Part shown: piece after piece, positions 21,968 to 33,449 of the stretch | Layout: each line of letters opens with the position of its first letter | Position numbering within the stretch: the stretch's first letter is position 1 | Origin: Rosa chinensis | Lineage: Eukaryota > Streptophyta > Magnoliopsida > Rosales > Rosaceae | Assembly: GCF_002994745.2 (NCBI RefSeq) | Contig: NC_037090.1 | Coordinates: 29,432,501 to 29,496,500 of the forward strand | Reading direction: 5' to 3' | DNA length: 64,000 nucleotides | Made by a program: the position numbers and the translations under genes | The notes under the pieces: generated by a model | What the model was told of the DNA's origin: nothing | The model's input: only the letters and a program-made list of their open reading frames with translations | Database searches by the model: none

Positions 21968-23166
21968 TAATGAGATTGGTATGTGTTTATTGACATTAAT
22001 TAGGTTTTGGTTTCTTCCTCAATAAGAGTGAGAGGAAGATGAAGATAGGGAAATGAAAGGTAGGCTAATTGGGGGGAGTTCTTACCTATAAATAAATAAA
22101 TTAATTAATTAATATATATATATATAGATATATATATATATATATTCAGGGGAGGCTAAATAATTTTGTGGTATGCATGGAATAAAATAATGCAAGACGT
22201 TAGAAAGTCTAATCATTGGCCGTCGTATTCTGATTCTTGTGAAACCGTGATATTGGTGGATCAAGTAGCAAGAAGAGGATTATGTACCGGCAAACTAAAA
22301 AATTCGAAAATAACTAATTTGAGTTTAATAGTATTTGTCATGTGTATATCAAGAATGCCAAGCGCGCCATATAATGATTCAAAAACTGCCTGCTTCAGAA
22401 CTAGCATTACGCTTAGATAGAGTCTAGCTGGTATTCTTTCTAGACTTTTAGCAGTGTTGGAATTTTTATTCTCCACAATGGTATTAACATCACTGAAAAA
22501 AGGGGAAAAAAACCCTTAAATAAGAAAATGTATTGAATGATCAATTTATCAAGTAGTTGCAATTTTAGAGTTTGAACAACTATTTGTTCGCTCACGGAAC
22601 CCTAGGCTTCTTGAGTTCTTGCGTGTGTTTCAAGCTAGCGGCCGAAACCAACAGGGGTCCTTACTCCTTTTCAACGCCATCTTGTTGAGAACCCTTCCTG
22701 GATTTTGATCAAATTTGGTTAGTCTAGGAACATCTCATTTGATTATCTAACCTAAACAAGAGAATTAAATTACCAACTTTTACAGGCCATATATATCTTT
22801 GCTGAAGGTATAGAGGTTCTGTTACTTCTGTACATACATGGATTGAGGCTTCAGTACGTGTTGAGACTTCCAGATTTTAGCCCTCTCTACTAGTATCCAC
22901 AAGAGGTCTAAACCTTATAACACTCAAATGTGTGTGCACCATATTGAGCAGACCATAGGAATTCCCAACCACAATTTTACCGACTAAAAAAAGTTTTTTC
23001 CTCGAATATATTCCTTCTTAAATTTTTTTTTTTTTGAAGCTGATGTTGAGATTCTGAATCCTTCATTTTAAAGATGGTATACATAGCAACAAACTAGGTA
23101 ATTATTAACTAGTTTTTAGTTTTAAGAATGACTTAGGAGGTGGTCCTAACTTTTACGCTTCATTTT

Positions 23167-23205
<39 letters not shown>

Positions 23206-23640
23206 GCATGCCAACTCTAATCTGGAGGTCCTTTCATCATCTAAACATCTACCCACAAGAACCATCTATCTATTATAATAAGATCAGATAACTCTTGCTT
23301 CTTCAATTGTTATTGGGGTCTCTTTCAGGCCAAGTTGACCAATAATTAGTATATGGGCACATATGGACCAAAAATTCAAGACGTATGACGAATATAGCCT
23401 AATCATCAAAACAAAAACATAGCATGCAATTAAGGTAAGATAAATTAAGTTAATTATATAATCTCTGATTGAGTTATTGTAAAATAAGCACCTGAAAAAT
23501 GATTGTACTAATTATAGCTACCAACCCAAAGCCAGGTTGTTTCTGAGGATTAAACCCCACAGATATTGGAGCAGCTAGCTTAGTGGCTAGCTATCTCAAA
23601 TTCTCAGGTTTTTAATTTTATTTTTTAATATTTTTTAATT
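21963..23640. other. Intergenic region without a supported gene
   Basis: AT-rich, with (AT)n stretches at about 22105-22145 and 23169-23203. Short open frames here lack motifs. Confidence 0.6.
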
Positions 23641-23764
23641 TGGATACGATTGAAAAGACTATAGAATTAAATCTAGAAGGCTCTAGGGCATCCTGAGTTT
23701 ACAAAATCAAATCATAAGGCTCGAGAGGCCTCCAAAGGGAATGCTAATAGTCCACGAGGAGCCA

Positions 23765-24343
23765 TTAATTGGGATGGTTAAGACCTACAACTGTTGAAGT
23801 ATCTGCCACAAAGTTTGCTTCCCTACAAATATGCTTAAAAGAGATAACTTCGAATCTGTTGGCAATGGCTTGAATGTCTTGGATGATTTTGATCAAACGC
23901 CAGGGTGGCTTAGGGGTCATCATTTGGTCCTTCGGCCCTAAGCCCGCCCGGCCCATAGGGCCGAAGCCCTACCCGGCCCTTGCATTAGGGCGGGCCGACC
24001 CGACCCTTTCTCAAATAGGGTAGGGTAAGGACCATGCAATTGAAACCCGGCCCGGCCCTTCGGCCCTACCCGTTTGAGCCCATTAGGGCCAAGCCCGGCC
24101 CGGCCCTCTAGGCCCGCCCGTTTAAGCCCTAATATTTTCTATTTTTTCTATTTTAAAAATAAATTTCTCTTTTTTCTATAGCATACAACTTATCTCTTTT
24201 TTGATAATTGATTTCCTAAGCTTTATTTTCTTTAATTCTTGTTTCCTTTGTTAAATAAAAATTAATTTATAGATTTAGAGAGATAGTTAATTAAATATAA
24301 TCTCATTAACTAATATTTATAAATGTTATAACTTATAAGTTAA

Positions 24344-24379
<36 letters not shown>

Positions 24380-25250
24380 GATCAATAAAAAACAATGAGT
24401 CCTATATTGCATATATGACCATGGAGCCACATTTTAAGGAAAAAAGAATAATGTATATATTTCTTTTTGTTAAACAAATTAAAGCCCTTTTAGGCCCATT
24501 TCGGCCCTATTTGGAAGGCCGGCCCTACCCGGCCCTTTTGGCCCTAGTGACTCGGGCTTTTCGGGCGGGTAAGGGTTAGCATATTTAAGCCTCGGCCCTA
24601 CCCTACCTGGCCCTAAATTTTGTTGACTTTGACTAAGCCCGGCCCGGCCCTACCCTAAGCCCTAAAATTTAGGGTAGGGCCGGCCCTAGCCCGGCCCATG
24701 ATGACCCCTAGGGTGGCTGTATGACTTTGTTAACAGCCTTAATGACAAGTTTTGAGTCTCCTTCCACCGCGATTCTATTGTGTCCTTGTTCCAAGGCACA
24801 AAAGAGACCATCTCGAAGAGCTAGAGCTTCGGCTTAAGGAATTGTAGTAATACCAATTCTTTTGGACTCCGCTACAAAGAGGTCTGCCATGAATATCACG
24901 TACAACAAAACTGCCAGCAGCAGAGGATCCGTTAACAGATCCATCAAAATTTAGTTTAACTGTACCAGCAGATCAAGGGGAGTTTCCACCTAATGGTGAT
25001 TGAGAGGTTTTGAGGAGCTCCATCTGCATGAATAGTTAAAACCTTGGAAGAGGTGAGTAATGCAGCAGAAGCTGCTACCACAGAGCGTGGATTTGGGTTT
25101 CCATTTCTAAACACTTTGTCATTTCTGGCTTTCCAAATTTGCCAGCAAGAAATGATCACTTTTGCAAAGAGATTGTTATCATAGTGACTAGAAAGAAAGA
25201 AAGAGCTCTTGGAAAACTTTAATATAGCCCTCATTCCTGTCTAAGGATGC
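23765..25250 (-). pseudogene. LINE (L1-type) 3' end: RNase H domain, split by a hAT-type insertion
   Basis: The minus strand reads CWQIWKARNDKVFRNGNPNP, then an RNase H (RVT_3) region. That region has LNFDGSVNGSSAAGSFVVRD, the acidic motif of the fold, then a mutated helix, then KVIQPP at 24711-24737. It resumes beyond the insertion with PPWRLIKIIQDIQ, FKHICREANFVAD and stops near 23765. This is the RNase H domain that plant L1 LINEs carry after the zinc knuckle. Stops and frameshifts fill the middle, so the copy is dead. The catalytic reverse transcriptase is absent. Confidence 0.85.
23911..24710. mobile_element. hAT-type non-autonomous element rich in GGCCC motifs
   Basis: Inverted ends TAGGGGTCATCAT and ATGATGACCCCTA bound 800 bases, with the 8-base duplication GGGTGGCT at 23903-23910 and 24711-24718. 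An 8-base duplication is characteristic of hAT. The outer 200 bases on each side are packed with CCCGGCCCGGCCCTACCC-like blocks, and the centre is AT-rich. No transposase. It splits the RNase H codons of the LINE exactly at PPW. Confidence 0.88.
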
Positions 25251-25709
25251 AGGCATACTTGACAATTGCCATACTTCAATTCTCAAGTTCATATATAGCT
25301 CCTTAACGTACTTAGTGCATAGTAAGAAAAAGGGCTTCTTATTCTTCTTTCTGCCTTTTATTTTTCATTTCTATTCTCGTTTCCATCAAGGTGATACTAC
25401 AGTTAAATCTCTATAAATCAATAGCCTTCGGACTTATTAATTTAACGAATATTAAATAATTGGCTAAATACTGTTTAGTACCCTGTAGTATGGGCCAAAC
25501 ATCGATTCAGTACCTCGACTTTCAATGTCATCAAAAACACCCCCCACAATATCATATATACGTCCAATAGGTCCCTCCGATTCAATTCCGTCAATTTCAA
25601 ACATTAAGTGTTGACATGACATTTCTAACTCATCAAAGTGGGGCCTACACAAAAGTGAAATTCTCAAACAGACCCTGGTCAAAATAAATTCCAGATTTTA
25701 AGGTTGGGG

Positions 25710-25762
25710 AGACTCGAACCCCTCCCCAACACATGCAAATAAAAGCCCCAACCACCAGACCA
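25710..25762 (-). promoter_or_regulatory. tRNA-like A/B boxes in the left MULE arm
   Basis: On the minus strand, TGGTCTGGTGG (25762-25752) and GGTTCGAGTCT (25720-25710) resemble polymerase III A and B boxes, about 30 bases apart. The right arm has the mirrored pair at 26991-27001 and 27033-27043. No cloverleaf can be folded by eye, so this is a SINE- or tRNA-derived relic, not a tRNA gene. Confidence 0.45.
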
Positions 25763-25864
25763 CTTGCTTATTATTTGTATATTACAAACAAAAATAACAT
25801 ATATCTGTATAATAGGTTTTTTTTTTTTTTTCAAAAAAAAACACTTTGTCCACTCATTGCATAC

Positions 25865-26848
25865 CCAGAAAAAATTGAAGTCCAAGAAATCAAGTTTTTT
25901 GAATGGGGCTGATCAAAAATTGCATGAGCATGTTCTAGCTTCCCGCATTTAACATAACATATCAATAAGGGAGCTCGAAACAACCTCATCATCTTCAAAA
26001 CCCATTTTAATCCCAACTCCATGTATCTGCTTCCCCTCCACAAGTGCAAAAGCACTCGAACAGGCAACAAGAGCATTAGAGAGGGTATAATTCAACTGCC
26101 TTACACCCGCCACAAGCATCCGGAAAAACATCATCACAACCTGCATTCCAAGAAACATCATTCGATCGGGTTTTCAATCTCATCAAACACTCTCCTCGCA
26201 TCACTCATAACCCCACACTTCCCATATATATCCACAAGCGAACTCCCGAAAATCACATTCCCGCCAAAACCGTACTCAACAACAAGACCATGAACCTACC
26301 TTGTAACCCAAAACTCCAAAACCGTAGCACATGAGCCAAGAACACTAGCCAAAGTAATCTCAGTCGACAAAAAACCGGCCCTATTCATATCCAAAAACGA
26401 AACCAAAGCATCCTCAGGAAACCCACTTTGGGAATATGCCTTGATCATGGCGTTCCAAGACCCATCGTCTCTCTGTATCATTTCGTTGAACAGCTCCTGC
26501 GCATCTCCCAAGGAACCACATTTCGTGTAGGTCTCGATGGCGCGGTTGAGGAGGAATATGGGCGGGGTGGGAGAGAAGGTGACGAGATGGAACTAGACTT
26601 TGCGGGCCTCGAGAATAGCGTGGGAGGAGGAGTAGAGGTGGAAGAGATGGTCGTAGAGGGAGAAGTGGAAGCGGAATGGGGAAGAGAAGAGGATGGACGG
26701 CTTTTCGGAGATGGCCAGAAGTGAGGTGAATGGGCCGGATTAAGGCCCATTTGCCCTTGAAGGTTTGGAAGAGCAGGATTTCTGAGGAGAGGGAAGTGAG
26801 GAGGTGGCTGGAGAGGCAGATGGGGTCATTGGTTTCTAGGTCTTTCAT
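25865..26848 (-). pseudogene. PPR protein gene fragment carried by the Pack-MULE
   Basis: Minus-strand frames read a PLS-type pentatricopeptide repeat protein: an N-terminal part starting MKDLETNDP, then FLLNRAIETYTKCGS, DDGSWNAMIKAYSQSGFPED, SSLVDIYGKCGVM.DARRVF, YTLSNALVACSSAFALVEG and NLISWTS.FSGYAMSGQ. PPR proteins bind organellar RNA through such 35-residue repeats. From memory it resembles the family represented by Arabidopsis At3g26540. Several frameshifts and stops (for example NPIE followed by a stop) break it, and the C-terminal repeats are missing. The parent gene should be elsewhere in this genome. Confidence 0.85.
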
Positions 26849-28299
26849 GGCGGAAGAGGAAGAAGAAGAGGAGAGGAGGAGAGAGGTGGGTGAAGAAGGA
26901 TGATGACAAAGTGTTTATTTAAAAAAAAAACAAAAAAAAACCCATTATACATATGTTATTTTTGTTTGCAATATACAAGTACTAAGCAAGTGGTTTGGTG
27001 GTTGGGGCTTTCATTTGCATGTGTTGGGGAGGGGTTTGAGTCTCCCCAACCTCAAAATCTGGAATTTATTTTGGATTTTTCCATATTCGGTTTACCAGGG
27101 TCTGTTTGGAAATTTCACTTCCATGTGGACCCCACTTTGATGAGTTGGAAATACCATGTCAGCACTTAACTGAAATTGACGGAATTGAGTCATAGGGACC
27201 TATTGGACGAGAATATGATATTGTGGGGGTGTTTTTGATGAAATTGAAAGTCGAGAGACTAAATCGATGTTTGGCCAATATCACAGGGTACTAAACAGTA
27301 TTTAGCCTTTAAATAATTTATAAATTAATAACTTACTAATTTATCATAGTATTCTTTATTTTCTTAAATATTGTAGTATTCTTTATTTTTTTAAATATTG
27401 TTGTATTTTGTTTAATGTGTTATGTTGACTGATAAGCAGATAACTGAGAGCATCATGGAAAATGATCAAGATGATGAAGTTGAAGATGATATATAGTTCT
27501 ACTATGGAGTCTGTTTCGTGAAAGGAAGCTCTCAAAGCAGTGATGACATTGAATAATTTTTTGTTGTAGCATGAGAAAACAACACCACTACTTCTTACCA
27601 ATTTCAATAAGAAACAAATAACGATTGAGTCATTCTTTATGAAGACCTTATAATTGAATCATAAACACTATTGACACATTTACTTGTCTGGAATGTAAAT
27701 GAAAATGAAGAGAATGATTACAATGTATGAGATTTCTAATGTTTACTAACATATATAGGTATGAGAATGATTGTAATGTATGAGATTCCTGTGTTTACTA
27801 AAAAGGTATTCATGAGTCACAAAACCGCTTAGTTACCCCCACTAATTACATTGGCAAACATACTAGAGCTCTAACTGGTTTGGGCCTTTCACCCAGGGGC
27901 TTGGTTCACAATTTGGTCACCAAGGTCACATTAAAACCACAGTCACACCAGAGACCAAAACATTGAAGGAGGTCACACTAGACCCAAAAAATGTCCCCAA
28001 AAAAATTCAATAATTGTCATTTCCCCAACTCAAAACAGGTCTTATACCCACATAAGTAAGATCACCACAATAGTCTCAAAACTCACTCAATTAAATAATC
28101 GAACACAATAAAAAAATTGTATTATTTACAATAATCGGTTTCACAATTTAAAACCAATATAAAAGACTGCTTCAAAAAATTGTTTCCACAACTCGATACC
28201 AATCCCAAAACAATATAGAAATAATTTTTAAAATATTATTTTTACACCTCAATAACAATCACAAAATAAATAACCTCACTTATATAATTTACAAACAAG

Positions 28300-31200
28300 A
28301 GAGGATGAGGGCTACATTTGGTTTTCTTGGTGGCGTCAGGGCAAACTTAGCTAGTAGAGGTGCTTTGCTTCCTCCCTCTGGCTTCTTGGGATGAAGACAG
28401 CTTTGGGTGGCGTACGTGGTCTCTAGTCGTGGGGAATGGTTTTCCTTTTTCTTTTTTCTGTGACGCTCTGTGGTAGCATTGATGGTGACTTCTCGCCGAC
28501 TGGGCGAGAGTAGGTGGAGGTAGTGGTCCTAGCGCCTAATCTCGATAAGGAGGCGGTAGGCAATAATTGGATGATCTCTGGTTGCCGAAAAGAGTGGTGG
28601 TTAGACCATCCGGGTTGAGGGTCGAGAGACCCTGGTTCGGGTGTGTCACGCCCCGAATTTCAAACACAATAATAATACAATTACATCAAATACAGAGCAC
28701 CAGGCGTGATGGTTTGGACACCAATACTAAATAGCTGTGAAATTTTTCCTTTAAATAAGGCAACCAACCGATGTCCCTACAATGTAAATACAGACTCGAT
28801 CTTTAGAGTCACATATTACATTAAGCAAAGTTTACAAATTAAACTGAAACATCAATTCAATAAGTAACTGCACACACTATGCTCATTACACAGCGGAAGA
28901 CTAATAAGTGCGTAGCACAATTAGGTGATAAACCTACCACTGCAACAGTAAGAAAAATCTACGGCTTCAATCATGCTCACCCTAACCTGCAGGGTAAACC
29001 CCTACACCATGGAATAGTGCACTGGGTTGCAAACACAAATCCGGTAAGCTTTTGCAAGCTTGTATAAGTAAACTCAAAAACCAGCAATAGAAACAACATG
29101 CTTAAGTTCTCTCAACCGAACAGTCAGTAAGCATATATCGCAGCATCAACTATTAATTTCTCAAAATTCAATAGCATGCATCAACAAGTCCGCTTGTGAC
29201 AAAATCTATATGCTTAAACGTCAAATCAACATTCAACTTCAAGTAATGTTTGAAATCATTTTCACGCTCGAAAGCGAATCACAAAATCATATAATCCGTG
29301 ATAAATCCACTCAAATCTACTTGAGAAAGCAACTCATGCATTGTTTTCTTTTCCAAAGTTCAATACCCTTTTCTCGAAGAAAACACGTGTCACTCTGTGA
29401 CAAATCATATTAATTGAAGTCTCAACAATTCAAATATGAAGTCAAAGTCCCTCATGGACAATAAAAGAAAGACTACTCTCAAGACTCTCTTTTAAAACAC
29501 GTACTCGTGAGTCGCAGTTACCCCCACGAAGTACCTTGGTAGACAAACTAGAGCTCTAACTAATTGTAACCACTCGCCTGACCAAAGGTGTGGTTCCCAA
29601 TAACATGCCTTTGTCACCATCTGTGACATCTGAACAGACCCATCTGGTCTTCAGACCCCGATCTCCACAGATCAAAACATTTTAAAGAAGTCGCGTTCGA
29701 CTTAAAAATGTTACACCGATTACGATGACTATCTGTGACCTAATCCCAGTCACCATCTATGACTCAATCTCGATCACCATCTGTGACAAAGATTAAAACA
29801 TTAAGCGAGTCACACTGGACCCAAAATGTTCTATAAATCTACTCAAAGATTTCCCAATCTTGCTCACCATCTGTGATGAGATTAAAACATTAAGTGAGTC
29901 GCACTGAACCCAAAATGTTACACCAATCTCAATATTTTTCAAAACAATTGAAATCATCATTTCTAAAATATATTGTTTCCTGAAAAGTCACATCTCAAAA
30001 CAATAACGTCAACAAAATCATGCATATTGTTTTCATCACATATCACAAGAACATATATATTTCACGTAAATATACACACACACACACACACGTAGTCATT
30101 CACTCAGAAATGCCACTAACTATAGTTTGCAGTTAACTAAATAGCTCCCAAAATAATAAAGGTAACTCCGTTTGTAAGTAAATGAACATTGTGAGAATAC
30201 TCACCTCGAAATTCCTGTTGTGTCTTCTATACAGAACAAAGCAATATAACCTCAAAAGATCCGTCCAAGAATACTTCGTCAAGTACCTAATCACATACGG
30301 TCTCAACTTAGTACACAAATCACAAGCGATTAAAGTCTGAAACTCCCGTTTTGAACTAAAATCCCCATAAGTAACTCCAATCAAGGCGAAACTTCCCGAG
30401 ACCACCCCAAAGTCTCCGGAACACTTCTACGATCGCTATATCAAAACCAAAAGTCGATCGGACAATCGAATCCACACAAATTGAAAATTGAACGGTTCGA
30501 AACCGTAAAAATCATAACATATTCAAACGATCTCCAAAAATTGAGTATTAGATATCGAAACGCTCATATCGACGAGTAGATGATATATAAAACCAGAAAC
30601 TGTCCCTTACATGGCTGGAACGCCGCCACAGGCGGTGGCGCACTGCCACTAGCCGAACTCAAAATCACAACAATCAAGCCATCCAGAAATGTTCATCATG
30701 AAGAGTAGAGCAACTTTCATACCTGGAGCTAAGCCTAGATCGTCCTAGATCACGCTTGCAAGATCGATCAATCTCTACTGTCTGATCATGCTCTAGATTC
30801 GTTGTGCACTGCTGATTTTCAAACCTTGATCTTTCACTCCACATGCAAAATCGTTCGTCAAGGCGGGTTTGTGGATGATCAAGAGGAGGAGGAGATTCCA
30901 AAACCGAGAAGGATTGGCCGAGGAGTGGCCGGAATCTGGAAGAACCGGTCCCATCCTGAACGGCTTGGCTTTGGTCGCTCCGATCTCCACTTTCTGGTGA
31001 ACCACCGTGCAAACCACCACCACAAGGCGATGCGTGAGGCTGGTCTGAGTTGGTTTTGGCTTGTCCCGTCGCTGGAGGTGGCCGGAGGAGAGAGAACGAG
31101 TCGGGTCAGGTAGGCCGAAACTTGTCGGGTCTGGGCTGCGCGAAGGAGAGAGAACGAAGAGAATTTGGGGGAGGAAAATGGATAAAAGGGAAATTCTAGG

Positions 31201-32197
31201 ATTTATGAAAAAATCTACAATTTTCTCCTATTTATAGAAATTTTCCAAATTTTCAAACGCACATAACTTTCTCATACGAACTCTGATTTCTGTGTTCCAT
31301 ATGTCCACGAACTCGTATCGACGCGCTCTACTACTTTCGTGAAAGAAGTTTTTAGAGAAAACCAACATATAAAAATTCAACCTTTGCGCCCTCCCTAAAA
31401 CCATACTTTTCGAATAAAATTTCGTCCGAAACACTTTTACTCCATCCACAAACCACGAAATCGTCCAATAAACACTAATCAAATTTCTGAAAATCCTCAG
31501 AAAATAATAACGAATTTCTGGGGTATTACAGGGTGTGAGCGAGTTCGACGTCAGAGGTCATGTTGCTGGTGCGATCTTTGCGGTGGTGGAATCCGACGGA
31601 GGATGTGACGCGGGTGAAACCAAAAGGGTTGCTAATGGAGGCAGTTGCACGAAGGTTGGTGCCTATATGCTTGGGTGTCCCTAGCAAAACCAGCTGCGGG
31701 GTTTGGTTTCAACCCTTGTTAGGGATTTGGAATGCCCCAACGGCGGCGTTGGAGGCTTCCACAGGGGTGGCGACACTGCAAGTGATGGCGGCGGTGACCT
31801 GATGATAGATTGGGTGCCCAGATTGTATAGTGGCTAGATGTGGGCTCATCCCTGGGCCTGGGTTGCAAGCTTTGTTAGGGTTTAAGAATTGGTTTTAGGT
31901 TTGATTTTTATGCTTGGACTTCGGCTGTAGTGTTTATTGTTATTTTTTATTTTGTCATGATGGATGGGGGGTCTGTGACCTCTCTGCTTGCTTAGAAGAA
32001 ATGTCGCAGGCTAGCCCCCAGTTCCTGTGCCATTTAATATTCATAGGTTTCTGTAAGGGCATTTTTGGCTGGGCTTAACAGCTTGAAAAGATGGGAGTAC
32101 TTAGGTAATGATTTTTCTGTCAACCCCACTGAAGTGAATCGTTATGTGTAATTCTTGTTGAATTATAAAAGACCTGACATTCTTTAAAAAAAAAAAA
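28300..32197 (+). mobile_element. Poly(A)-tailed insertion, LINE-like or retroposon, interrupted by a solo LTR
   Basis: A GC-rich segment begins near 28300. It is broken by the solo LTR, resumes at 31531 and ends in an A-run at 32186-32197. A 3' A-run fits a non-LTR retroelement. The plus frame at 31560-31802 is open but has no motif I know. I could not find its target duplication, so the 5' boundary is approximate. Confidence 0.5.
28644..31530 (-). mobile_element. Solo LTR of 2887 bases with GGGTG target duplication
   Basis: On the plus strand it starts TGTCACGCCCCG and ends GGGGTATTACA; reversed, it runs TGTAATACCCC to CGGGGCGTGACA, typical of long plant Ty3 LTRs. The 5-base duplication GGGTG flanks it at 28639-28643 and 31531-31535. 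No internal domain remains, so unequal LTR recombination probably removed it. It contains a CA microsatellite near 30070-30092 and short open frames without motifs. Confidence 0.92.
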
Positions 32198-32860
32198 GAA
32201 CAATCACATACATATTTCTCTCAAATATGAAAAGTCAACATACAATTATTTCTTTTTCCAACTCATTTGTTTTCTTCAGAAAATCAAATCACAAAATAAT
32301 AGTATGATGATCATAATCACAAAACATACTGTTTCTACCTCATAACACAATTGCACTAATACACACACACACACGTAGTCATCTTCTCAGGAATGCCACT
32401 AATATCAACTATAGTTCACTATTTATATAAACTGAAAAGCCTTTTAATTGAAACTCAATTTTGACTTTCCCATGGACTGTTGAGGAACAAGTCCATATAT
32501 TTCAAAATCAATATTTATTTTCAATAAATATAAATTCATATGCTAACAATCAACGATCAAATAAACCACAGTCAGTCAACAATCAAACAATAAGGTGAAC
32601 TCTGTTCATTACCAGAATAACATGAGTTTACTCAATTCTAAATCATGATGCGTCTTCACACACAGAATGAGATAAAGCACAAAACCACAAATACTGCTCC
32701 AAACAACTTAGTCAAGCACTTAAGGAAATTAAGGTCTCAACTTAGTACACAATGAGTCAATGAATAACGAAAGCGTTTAAAGTTTGAAACGTACACTTGT
32801 ACTAAAAACCAAAAGCTTATGTCCTATGCTAAAACGACTTGAAATAGTTGGTGACCCTAT

Positions 32861-33344
32861 GGTAAAAAAAAAAAAATTTAAATAGCTTTTATGTAATTGA
32901 CCCTTTTTATATTTATATATTTTTCTTTGTTATACAGAAGTATGCTTGTAGAAGAAGAGATTGAAAGATTGGAATTGAATAGTCTGCAGATTCCAATACA
33001 TATAAACTGCTAAGGGATTTGGGAACTGAAAAACCTGAAAAAAAAAAACAAAAAAAATCGAACGGAAATATGTCAGTTCGGGTTTTTGTTGACCCCAACT
33101 TCACAATTTAACAAGCTCCACCCAAATGTAACAAACTCCATCTAATTACAGGCCTTGTTTGTCACTGTACGACCTGACCCTTGTGCAGCCCTAACCAAGC
33201 TTGAACCCAAAAGCCCAATCCAAACCTAGAATGGGCTCTCAATCGAAGAGGTAAACGCAGATGCGCGTACGCGTCTCCAACCCAAATAGAGAAAGAGCAC
33301 GAAACCTTCATGAATGTCCTAACAAACACTGCAATCCCAGGGTC
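32861..33344. other. Upstream region of the TFIIB gene
   Basis: No gene supported. The final 150 bases become less AT-rich and lead to the TATA box at 33345. Confidence 0.6.
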
Positions 33345-33352
33345 TATAAATA
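33345..33352 (+). promoter_or_regulatory. TATA box of the TFIIB gene
   Basis: TATAAATA lies 105 bases before the ATG at 33450, implying a leader of about 75 bases with CT-rich sequence between, as is common in plant core promoters. Confidence 0.7.
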
Positions 33353-33449
33353 CCCTCACCTCCCCCTTCCTATTATCTTAATATTCAACATCTCTCTCAG
33401 CTCTCTCTCACCCAAAACCATCCCACCCTCCAAATTTTACAATAAGGAA

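Larger units (their letters stand above)
25462..27307. mobile_element. Pack-MULE with about 385-base inverted ends
   Basis: The ends begin GGCTAAATACTGTTTAGTAC and are inverted copies: 25462 to about 25850 pairs with about 26900 to 27307. The flanks carry TAAATAATT at 25453-25461 and, two bases off, at 27310-27318; a 9-base duplication fits Mutator-like elements. The interior is not a transposase but a PPR gene fragment, the definition of a Pack-MULE. Both arms contain tRNA-like A and B box sequences. Confidence 0.88.
25400..27650 (+). pseudogene. Pogo/Tigger-like element remnant interrupted by a Pack-MULE
   Basis: At 25400, after a TA, the sequence CAGTTAAATCTCTATAAAT resembles the terminal repeat of plant pogo-type elements. 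It continues to 25461 and resumes after 27309. Plus-strand 27432-27647 reads a degraded C-terminus (LTDKQITESIMENDQDDE, REALKAVMTLNNFLLQHE, FNKKQITIESFF) resembling the tail of CENP-B-like DDE transposases. The family call rests on memory of such tails and could be wrong. The opposite terminal repeat is not seen. Confidence 0.45.
27800..32860 (-). mobile_element. Old LTR fragment, split by a later insertion
   Basis: 27800-28299 matches 29500-29990 of the solo LTR in order (AGTTACCCCCAC, ACTAGAGCTCTAACT, CATTAAA.. blocks). 32200-32860 matches 30000-30370 (CACACACACACGTAGTCAT, GGTCTCAACTTAGTACACAA). The two halves join across 28300-32199. Both outer ends are missing. It is a diverged family member, older than the solo LTR nested inside it. 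Confidence 0.72.

Noticed and set aside
25710..25762. tRNA gene
   Set aside because: A and B box matches only; no cloverleaf, and an inverted copy occurs in the other MULE arm.
33261..33449. Upstream in-frame ATG extending TFIIB by 63 residues
   Set aside because: It lies before the TATA box at 33345, and the conserved N-terminus starts at 33450.
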